This document shows, one piece after another, positions 22,991-27,710 of a DNA stretch of 27,710 nucleotides. The notes below the pieces were generated by a model that saw nothing but the letters and a program-made list of their open reading frames with translations, did no database searches and was not told the DNA's origin. This DNA comes from Alistipes sp. CAG:514 (GTDB lineage Bacteria > Bacteroidota > Bacteroidia > Bacteroidales > UBA932), in assembly GCA_000431015.1 (NCBI GenBank), contig HF985999.1:43073-70782 (forward strand), read 5' to 3'. How positions within the stretch are numbered: the stretch's first letter is position 1; each line of letters opens with the position of its first letter. Made by a program: the position numbers and the translations under genes.

Positions 22991-23809
22991 TTATTGCCTG
23001 CCGTGGCGGATGCCGTCCTCCTCAAGAACGATGTCGAGGATCCGTTTGGCGGAGGTGTTGTCGCCTGAGGTGACAAGCTCGATGCGAGGTTCGCTTGGAG
23101 CGCTGCCCTTTCCGGTCGCCGGGCCAGCCGGTGTGGCCGCCTCTGAAAGCGGCAGCCCTTCCTCTCTCATCACATCGACGAGGTGCCTTGCCACCGCCGG
23201 CGCCGGATCGATGATGCGCACGTCCGGCCCCGCTACCCTCTGGATAACGTTCCGGAGGAAAGGGTAGTGCGTGCATCCCAGCACGATTCTGTCCGCCCCT
23301 GCGTCCAGAAGCGGCCTGAGGCTTCTCCTGACAGTCTCCTCAGCCACCGGTCCGTCCAGAATCCCTGCCTCGGCAAGTTCCACGAATCCTTGCCCGACAT
23401 GTTCCACGATCCTGACATCGTCTTCGTAGATCCCTTTGGTAGTGAGGTATTTGGATCCCTTGAGCGTGCCTGCCGTGGCCAGCACGCCGATCACGCCGGT
23501 CTGCGAGCTCAGCGCCGCAGGTTTGACAGCAGGCTCCATCCCGATGAAGCGGACGGGGTATTCATTCCTCAGGGTCGTGATCGCCGCCGCCGTGGCCGTG
23601 TTGCATGCCACCACGATGATCCGCGCGCCCCGCGAGAGAAGGAATTCCGTGATCGCCCTGCTGCGATCCTGGATGAACGGCAGCGACTTTTCCCCGTACG
23701 GACAGTTGGCGTTGTCAGCGTAGTAGACATAACTTTCCTCCGGAAGAAGCTTTATGATCTCCCGGAACACGGACAGCCCGCCGGATCCTGAATCGAAAAT
23801 GCCGATCAT
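22991..23809 (-). CDS. murI: Glutamate racemase
   Basis: MurI makes D-glutamate for peptidoglycan. The substrate loop IGIFDSGSGGLSV (2-14) carries the conserved Asp and Ser. The two catalytic Cys are C69 in VACNTATAAA and C179 in LGCTHYPFL, with H181 next to it. YYADNANCPYG is also typical of the family. At 272 residues the length is normal. The segment at about 225-250 (ATPAGPATGKGSAPSEP) is a loose Pro/Ala-rich insert near the C-terminus. It starts 100 bp from the divergent S41 protease gene, and the promoters of both lie between. Confidence 0.96.
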   Translation of the reverse strand: MIGIFDSGSGGLSVFREIIKLLPEESYVYYADNANCPYGEKSLPFIQDRSRAITEFLLSRGARIIVVACNTATAAAITTLRNEYPVRFIGMEPAVKPAALSSQTGVIGVLATAGTLKGSKYLTTKGIYEDDVRIVEHVGQGFVELAEAGILDGPVAEETVRRSLRPLLDAGADRIVLGCTHYPFLRNVIQRVAGPDVRIIDPAPAVARHLVDVMREEGLPLSEAATPAGPATGKGSAPSEPRIELVTSGDNTSAKRILDIVLEEDGIRHGRQ

Positions 23810-23831
23810 CGTCCTCTACATAAATTTAAAT

Positions 23832-23869
23832 CAAAGATACAACAAAGAAATGAAAAATGAATATCTTTG
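23832..23869. promoter_or_regulatory. Mirror-image divergent -7 elements for murI and the S41 protease
   Basis: CAAAGATA (23832-23839) reads TATCTTTG on the minus strand toward murI, and TATCTTTG (23862-23869) reads toward the protease. They form an 8-bp inverted repeat with a 22-bp A-rich spacer. Each upstream -33 position would fall beside the other promoter's -7 element, so polymerase binding may be mutually exclusive. Predicted starts are near 23826 (-) and 23876 (+). Confidence 0.5.
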
Positions 23870-23909
23870 TGAGGTTGTGCCCGGGATGCGGGTGCGGTAT
23901 TCCTGAAAA

Positions 23910-25427
23910 ATGACGAATATGAGTCCAATGAATATGATAGGGCGCGCGGTTCTGGTGGCTGCGCTGGCGCTGGGACTTCTCGGGTGCGAGAAGACCAAGA
24001 CTGACAATAACAAAACAGGCGCTCCTTCTCCTGTGATCGCCAAGGCGGATCAGTATGCGATCGATGTGCTTGGGACGTACTATCTCTGGAATGATGAGAT
24101 TAAGAAGGATCTTGTCAGACTTTCTCCGGACACTTGCCGGATGCCGATGGAGGTCGTTAAGAGCATCCGCTACCACGAGGGCGGCAAGGAGGTTGACAAG
24201 TGGACGATGCTTACCGATGACCTGCTGTCGTTCAAGAGATCCATCCAGGGTCAAGGCCTTACCTATGGCTATGATCTACAGCTTGGAAAGTTCAGTGACA
24301 GGGCCGGAGAGTACTTTCTCGTGGTGAGCTATGTCTGCAAGGACGGGCCTGCCATGAACGCCGGACTGAAGCGCGGCGATGTCATCATAACCCTTGACGG
24401 CAAACCTATCACGAAGGACAATGTCTACAACGCCTTCAACACTTACTCGGTCGCCCTGGGCGTGACGAATGTGGAGGGCGACCACATCTCGGGCAAGGTC
24501 AGGACTGTCAGGCTCAAGGCGGTGGACATGTACGAGGATCCGATCCTGGTGACGGAGACCTTCGAGTTCGGCGGCAGAAAAGTCGGCTACCTTGTCTATA
24601 ATGGTTTCGACCTGAAGTCCTCCGAGGCTCTCCCGGAAGTGTTCAGGGAGTTTAAGTCCAAGAATATCGACGAGCTCATCATCGACCTTCGGTACAATGG
24701 CGGCGGCTACGCCTTCACGGAGAACATCCTTGCGTCGATGATCGCGCCTCAGGCCAATGTCCTGGCCGGGGACGTGTTCCAGACGGAGGTATACAATTCC
24801 ATTCTGGCGGATGTCTGGAAGCAGCAGGGTGAGGACACGAAATCGCGTTTCTCGACAAGGCACAAGCTGAGCAGCCAGGACATCGAGGTGGATGTTTCCG
24901 ACGCCAATCCGGGACTTTCCAAAGTCTACGCCATCGTGTCCGGAGGCACAGCCTCGGCCTCGGAGGGCTTGATTGTCGGCCTGATGCCTTACATGGACGT
25001 TACGCTGGTTGGTACTCGGACCCACGGGAAGTACTGCGCCGGTATTCTGCTGGCTCCCAAGGACTTCTACACCAGCCGTTACGATTACACCCTGATCAGG
25101 GACTGGGGAATGTACGTGATGATCAGCAAGTTCGCTGACTGCAACGGCAACAATGTCTCCATCCCGGACGGCATTCCGGTGGATTTGGAGGCGAAGGACA
25201 ATCCGTTGGACGGCTACCAGTTGGGAGACGAGAACGAGACGATGCTCCGCGCCGCCCTTCAGGCCGCCGGCAAGACCTATCCTAAGTCCGCGTCTGTGAC
25301 TCGTTCATATTCAAAGGCCATCGACCTCACCCCTCTTGACCACGGCGCTCCGAGAGGCATCCTCATCAGGACGGATCTTCCGCCATTGTCCCTTAAAATC
25401 CCCGTTATACCCACTTCCCTCCAATAA
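23910..25427 (+). CDS. S41-family peptidase, lipoprotein
   Basis: This is a C-terminal-processing-type serine protease anchored as a lipoprotein. The signal sequence ends in the lipobox LGLLGC with C26 as the lipidated residue. A PDZ-like domain covers about 130-215 (GPAMNAGLKRGDVIITLDGK). The S41 domain shows ELIIDLRYNGGGY (255-267), the catalytic Ser in GGTASASEGL (S349 or S351) and the Lys in THGKYCAG (K374). The protein has 505 residues. Several ATG codons (23910, 23919, 23928, 23934) could start it. The first is used here. Bacteroidetes carry many such lipoproteins, and the substrate is unknown. A hairpin follows the stop. Confidence 0.9.
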   Translation: MTNMSPMNMIGRAVLVAALALGLLGCEKTKTDNNKTGAPSPVIAKADQYAIDVLGTYYLWNDEIKKDLVRLSPDTCRMPMEVVKSIRYHEGGKEVDKWTMLTDDLLSFKRSIQGQGLTYGYDLQLGKFSDRAGEYFLVVSYVCKDGPAMNAGLKRGDVIITLDGKPITKDNVYNAFNTYSVALGVTNVEGDHISGKVRTVRLKAVDMYEDPILVTETFEFGGRKVGYLVYNGFDLKSSEALPEVFREFKSKNIDELIIDLRYNGGGYAFTENILASMIAPQANVLAGDVFQTEVYNSILADVWKQQGEDTKSRFSTRHKLSSQDIEVDVSDANPGLSKVYAIVSGGTASASEGLIVGLMPYMDVTLVGTRTHGKYCAGILLAPKDFYTSRYDYTLIRDWGMYVMISKFADCNGNNVSIPDGIPVDLEAKDNPLDGYQLGDENETMLRAALQAAGKTYPKSASVTRSYSKAIDLTPLDHGAPRGILIRTDLPPLSLKIPVIPTSLQ

Positions 25428-25432
25428 AAATC

Positions 25433-25473
25433 GTAAGGGCGGACGAAGATTAACCCTCTTCATTGGCCCTTAC
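25433..25473. terminator. Shared terminator between the convergent S41 and HicB-like genes
   Basis: GTAAGGGC (25433-25440) pairs perfectly with GCCCTTAC (25466-25473), and the interior GAAG/CTTC pairs again. On the minus strand GATTTTTATT follows, which suits termination of the HicB-like transcript. It also lies 5 bp after the S41 stop on the plus strand. Confidence 0.6.
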
Positions 25474-25537
25474 CCAAAAGAAAAGCCTTGGAAGAAGCTC
25501 CCAGGGCCGCACCATACTAAGTAATGCTACCAAACAA

Positions 25538-25942
25538 TTACGCGAATATGGCGTTCAGGTCTTTGTCCAACGCCCGGAATCCGGATTCGATTCTTTCCTC
25601 CTGAGCTTTCCGTGGCTTGGTTCCGTTGATGTATCCCCAAAGCTGCTTTTGGTTGATGCCTGTTAGTTTTTCGAGGCCGGCCAATGAGAGGATACCCGAA
25701 TTGACATAGTACTGCATCAACGAGACCGCGTCAATCTTGTAGGAGAAGGAATATTCCCCGTCAAGAAAGGCGGGGTACTTGAATCCCTCTGCTATCGCCG
25801 TCTCCTTGTAGAACTTGATCTGCTGCATCATATCGGCCTTGGCCTCCTCGATGGTGTCGCCGGCTCCAGAGAATATTTCCTTGCTGCAATAGACGTTGAA
25901 AGTTCCGTCCGTAGCTCTTTCGATAACCGCTTCTATAACCAT
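25538..25942 (-). CDS. Orphan HicB-like antitoxin
   Basis: This 134-residue protein resembles HicB. The N-terminal half is a partial RNase H-like fold (MVIEAVIERATDGTFNVYC, then AGDTIEEAKADMMQQIKFY). The C-terminal half is a helix-turn-helix (LAGLEKLTGINQKQLWGYIN) for binding its own promoter. It is a diverged paralogue of the hicB at 26710-27114, with the same length and layout and a shared NQKQL in the HTH. No hicA reading frame is adjacent. Its upstream side is taken up by a decayed IS3-family element, which may have replaced the toxin gene. It carries three GAATAT words, unlike the neighbouring element. Confidence 0.8.
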   Translation of the reverse strand: MVIEAVIERATDGTFNVYCSKEIFSGAGDTIEEAKADMMQQIKFYKETAIAEGFKYPAFLDGEYSFSYKIDAVSLMQYYVNSGILSLAGLEKLTGINQKQLWGYINGTKPRKAQEERIESGFRALDKDLNAIFA

Positions 25943-25975
25943 AACTCAATTCTTTTATCGTTGTGATGAGGGTGA

Positions 25976-26130
25976 CTAAAAAGTCTGAATAACTTTCTGA
26001 GATTTTAATAATCGGTTCTTCCACTTGTAGTACCCGGCCCGGCTCACGCCCATCAGAGCACATATGTCCCTGATGGGGTTGTCGCGGGACAGCAGGTCCA
26101 CTATTTCGAACTCTTCGGCTTTAAGCGAAC
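25976..26130 (-). pseudogene. Truncated IS3-family OrfB (transposase) remnant
   Basis: A reading frame in the +1 register relative to orfA, as now written, encodes KAEEFEIVDLLSRDNP and RDICALMGVSRAGYYKWKNR. This is the N-terminal HTH-like start of IS3-family OrfB. It then runs into LLKSQKVIQTF and a TAG at 25978-25976. The last residues are probably encoded by the element's right end. The DDE integrase domain of about 200 residues is absent, so it cannot be an active transposase. Confidence 0.65.
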
Positions 26131-26447
26131 ATACTCCCGTTCCCCATCCGCGTTCGTCTGAACGGCATAGCTTTTTTTAGCCGTTCATTCTCTATGCGGA
26201 GCCTCAGGATTTCGCGCTTGTAGGACTCTTCCGTGCGGTCTACGCCTTCCGGAAGCACGTTTTGGATTTCAGCATCGGCGCGGGCCAGGCCTTCCAGGCC
26301 GCCTTCGTCGTACTGTTTCATCCACTTCTTCAGCGAGTTGCCGGTAATGACGTTAATCGCGCAGAAGTCTTTGATTGAGATCCGCTGATTACTCCTGTAC
26401 TGGCGGATCAGGAACTCTTTTTCAAGAGGATTCAAGTGTTTTGCCAT
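26121..26447 (-). pseudogene. IS3-family OrfA, frameshifted in an A run
   Basis: The ATG at 26447 starts a 108-residue frame with the transposase HTH (ISIKDFCAINVITGNSLKKW) and a leucine-zipper-like helix (EILRLRIENERLKK). It then meets seven A at 26178-26172. As written it continues AMPFRRTRMGNG and stops. With one more A it would read SYAVQTNADGEREYVRLKPK and end at 26101, which looks like a normal OrfA tail. I therefore read this as a one-base deletion, or a site where slippage restores the frame. A longer upstream start is not credible, because it runs through the GC-rich leader hairpin. Confidence 0.68.
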
Positions 26448-26504
26448 AAAAAGTTTCTTCTTCCTGGTAGAAGCGGGTTGAATGGGGGATCTCCGGGCCG
26501 CGCC

Positions 26505-26557
26505 GGTCGTTGGGCCTTCCGGTCGGGGCTCCGCCCCTCCCTCCAGACCCAACGACC
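26505..26557. repeat. Strong hairpin in the IS leader
   Basis: GGTCGTTGGG (26505-26514) pairs perfectly with CCCAACGACC (26548-26557), and an inner GGGG/CCCC pair lies in between. It sits between the element's promoter-like site and orfA, so it would be in the 5' leader of the transposase message, where it may restrain expression. Confidence 0.7.
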
Positions 26558-26569
26558 TGAACTCAACTA

Positions 26570-26577
26570 CAAAGATA
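26570..26577 (-). promoter_or_regulatory. Candidate orfA -7 element
   Basis: TATCTTTG on the minus strand (26577-26570) matches TAnnTTTG. No TTTG is visible 19-20 bp upstream. Its position just inside the element's end suits an IS promoter. Confidence 0.4.
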
Positions 26578-26683
26578 ACTCATTCAATCTTTTTCTACCC
26601 CTCCGTGTCTACTTTTACGAGTGCAGCAAGGCATTTGGGTGATGCCTGGCCGCCTGACTGTCAAAGAAAATGAAATGAAGTAC

Positions 26684-26717
26684 TCGCTTGGCCCGAAGGC
26701 CGATTGCAATCAAGCGA
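26684..26717 (-). terminator. Hairpin overlapping the hicB stop
   Basis: TCGCTTG (26684-26690) pairs with CAAGCGA (26711-26717). Inside, the minus strand reads GGCCTTCGGGCC, a very stable stem with a TTCG loop. It overlaps the hicB stop codon, and no long T run follows. Confidence 0.4.
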
Positions 26718-27114
26718 ATTTGACAGACGAAAAAGTTTGTCCTAATCTTCTGATTCCGTCCTCGATTTTCTTGGCTGTCTTGGCGGACGGATGCCTGTAG
26801 CCGCTGATGTAGTGTCCGAGTTGTTTCTGGTTGACACCGGTGATTTTTTCAAGTCCCGAAAGCGTGATGAGATATGCATACTCCTGAAGGAAGGAAGGAA
26901 TGTCGTACTGGTAGCAGAACTCAACCTCTTCGAATGGTTCTCCAGTTTCAGCATAGTATTTCTTGATGTCCTCGTAACCATCCTCGAACACCTTGCGTGC
27001 CTCTTCCACAGTCTTCCCTGTTCCGGTGACAAGATAAGGCATATCATTGTCATCCATATAGATGCTGTAATTACCGTCTGATGCCTTTTCAATAATTGCG
27101 TTAACCTTTCTCAT
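26710..27114 (-). CDS. hicB: HicB-family antitoxin
   Basis: The antitoxin of a type II HicAB pair. It neutralises HicA by direct binding and represses the operon. The 134 residues comprise an N-terminal HicB domain (VNAIIEKASDGNYSIYM, then TGTGKTVEEARKVFEDG) and a C-terminal helix-turn-helix (LSGLEKITGVNQKQLGHYIS). It starts 34 bp after hicA, the usual toxin-first order. A perfect palindrome upstream of hicA is the likely operator. Base composition is more AT-rich than the core genes, suggesting acquisition. A paralogue without a toxin lies at 25538-25942. Confidence 0.9.
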   Translation of the reverse strand: MRKVNAIIEKASDGNYSIYMDDNDMPYLVTGTGKTVEEARKVFEDGYEDIKKYYAETGEPFEEVEFCYQYDIPSFLQEYAYLITLSGLEKITGVNQKQLGHYISGYRHPSAKTAKKIEDGIRRLGQTFSSVKFA

Positions 27115-27148
27115 AACTGTCTCTATTTTTATTGTAAGACAGTGGGAA

Positions 27149-27334
27149 TTAAATTCCCGCTGCCTTTTTGATTTGTGCCAATGTCCCAGTTGCCACTTCG
27201 TCAGTCCCGTGATTGCTGACCTTGAACACCTTGTTTGTTCTTGGACTGAACCAGAGAGGGTGTCCGCTCTGCTGTCGTCCCGTGTCGTAACACCCAGCCT
27301 TTTTCAGTTGTCTCATTAATTCGTTGTACTTCAT
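27149..27334 (-). CDS. hicA: HicA-family mRNA interferase toxin
   Basis: HicA is a small dsRBD-fold ribonuclease that cleaves mRNA when free of HicB. The 61-residue protein has the typical plan: the N-terminal helix MKYNELMRQLKKAGCYDTGR, the catalytic-His segment SGHPLWFSP, then VFKVSNHGTDEVATGTLAQI and a final KKAAGI. The catalytic His is in SGHP, where most members have GSHH or GSHV. Its promoter lies only about 17 nt before the ATG. The pair should stabilise this locus or respond to stress. Confidence 0.9.
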   Translation of the reverse strand: MKYNELMRQLKKAGCYDTGRQQSGHPLWFSPRTNKVFKVSNHGTDEVATGTLAQIKKAAGI

Positions 27335-27355
27335 GCCTCATTTCTTTAACTGGGG

Positions 27356-27387
27356 CAAAGATAGTATTAATTCTAACAATATTCAAA
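27356..27387 (-). promoter_or_regulatory. hicAB promoter
   Basis: On the minus strand TTTG (27387-27384), a 20-bp spacer and TATCTTTG (27363-27356) give a near-ideal Bacteroidetes promoter. Transcription should start near 27351, giving a short leader of about 17 nt to the hicA ATG. Confidence 0.7.
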
Positions 27388-27396
27388 TTTTTCAAC

Positions 27397-27418
27397 AGTT
27401 AATTTCAAATAATTAACT
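27397..27418. promoter_or_regulatory. Perfect palindrome, candidate HicB operator
   Basis: AGTTAATT (27397-27404) and AATTAACT (27411-27418) are perfect complements with a 6-bp spacer. It lies 9 bp upstream of the hicAB -33 element, where a dimeric HTH repressor such as HicB would be expected to bind. Confidence 0.6.
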
Positions 27419-27423
27419 CTTTT

Positions 27424-27624
27424 TCAATCTTTCCTGAAAATCCTAGCCAATTCCTCCGGAGTGTCCGGATCGCGTCTGATCCGGCGGTAGTCGGGACTGA
27501 AAGTGATGCTGACAAGGCGTTCCTGATGATAGACGCAGATTAGGCCTATGACAGCCTCGTAGTCTCGTGGTAAGACCTTAACGAGATAGTCAACCCATTC
27601 CAGAAGAGGGAGGCTCCGCAGCCA
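27424..27624 (-). pseudogene. C-terminal fragment of an unidentified gene
   Basis: On the minus strand an open frame of 66 codons ends in TGA (27426-27424) and reads SLPLLEWVDYLVKVLPRDYE, then ICVYHQERLVSITFSPDYRR and DTPEELARIFRKD. It looks like real protein but has no start codon after an in-frame TAG at 27627-27625. The frame continues upstream of that TAG (NMIAARRRVHV), and another frame also stays open there (LKAIHNEQVRQYDCGQ). The gene is probably broken by a stop or frameshift, or the start lies beyond the window. I do not recognise the family. Confidence 0.45.
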
Positions 27625-27710
27625 CTACACATGCACCCGCCGCCTGGCCGCAATCATATTGGCGTACCTGTTCGTTGTGAATTGCTTTCAGATTTTGTAT
27701 ATTCGTTCTT

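Larger units (their letters stand above)
25962..26628 (-). mobile_element. Internally deleted IS3-family element
   Basis: The element reads leftward. The outer end near 26600-26628 reads GTAAAAGTAGACACGG on the minus strand, like IS3-family left ends. The opposite end, near 25962-25985, reads TGTGATGAGGGTGACTAAAA on the plus strand, like a right end. Between them are a promoter-like TATCTTTG, a strong hairpin, an orfA with a frameshift, and only the first 50 or so residues of orfB. An intact member is about 1.2-1.5 kb, so about half is missing, including the DDE catalytic domain. No target duplication was found. End positions are approximate. Confidence 0.6.

Noticed and set aside
26436..26673. 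Plus-strand open frames over the IS left end.
   Set aside because: They run through the leader hairpin and the terminal repeat of the IS relic and show no domain.
559..27704. GAATAT as an oriented segregation signal (KOPS or Chi type).
   Set aside because: Occurrences are split evenly between strands (28 and 27) and include palindromes, so no orientation is seen within this window.

Overview
The window looks like chromosomal DNA of a Bacteroidales-type bacterium of roughly 55% GC (my estimate). The evidence is a set of promoter-like sites of the Bacteroidetes form TTTG...TAnnTTTG, few Shine-Dalgarno sequences, an ECF sigma factor/anti-sigma operon, a DUF2721 membrane protein, a class II LysRS, an Era/ParC/RluB cluster beside exbB-exbD-tonB, and an S41 lipoprotein protease. 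No rRNA, tRNA, CRISPR or prophage was seen.

Layout. 1-140: tandem 51-bp repeats. 232-1158 (-): aroE. 1304-1411 (+): a promoter followed closely by a terminator, either a small RNA or an attenuated leader, ahead of a secreted/membrane protein (1522-2280). 2658-4586 (+): ssb and purA. 4662-4910: a second array related to the first. 4938-7393 (-): an operon of ECF sigma factor, membrane anti-sigma candidate, small secreted protein and outer-membrane beta-barrel candidate. 7394-7940: non-coding, with two long palindromes that share one loop sequence. 7941-11128 (-): DUF2721 protein, TrmH-family methyltransferase, lysS. 11327-13060 (+): recJ. 13273-13396: a 12-bp tandem array that runs through the stop codon of aroK. 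13334-21300 (-): one long probable operon, exbB-exbD-tonB-rluB-like-era-parC-aroK. 21434-23809 (-): pncB and murI. 23910-25427 (+): S41 lipoprotein protease. 25538 to the end: an accessory region with an orphan HicB-like gene, a decayed IS3-family element, a HicAB toxin-antitoxin pair with a clear promoter and operator, and a broken gene fragment.

Most genes are core metabolism or information processing: shikimate pathway (aroE, aroK), purine synthesis (purA), NAD salvage (pncB), cell-wall D-glutamate (murI), replication and repair (ssb, recJ, parC), translation (lysS, era, rluB-like, trmH-like). The energised outer-membrane transport genes and the sigma operon serve the envelope.

The strongest signal not explained by the genes is a DNA word. 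GAATAT and its complement ATATTC occur at about 65 sites, including nine exact GAATATTC palindromes, where base composition predicts about nine hexamer hits and fewer than one palindrome. The word appears in several reading frames and between genes and has no strand bias. The paired palindromes with a common loop, the two related minisatellites, and the 12-bp array spanning the aroK stop are the next most notable structures. Counts were made by eye and may be off by a few.
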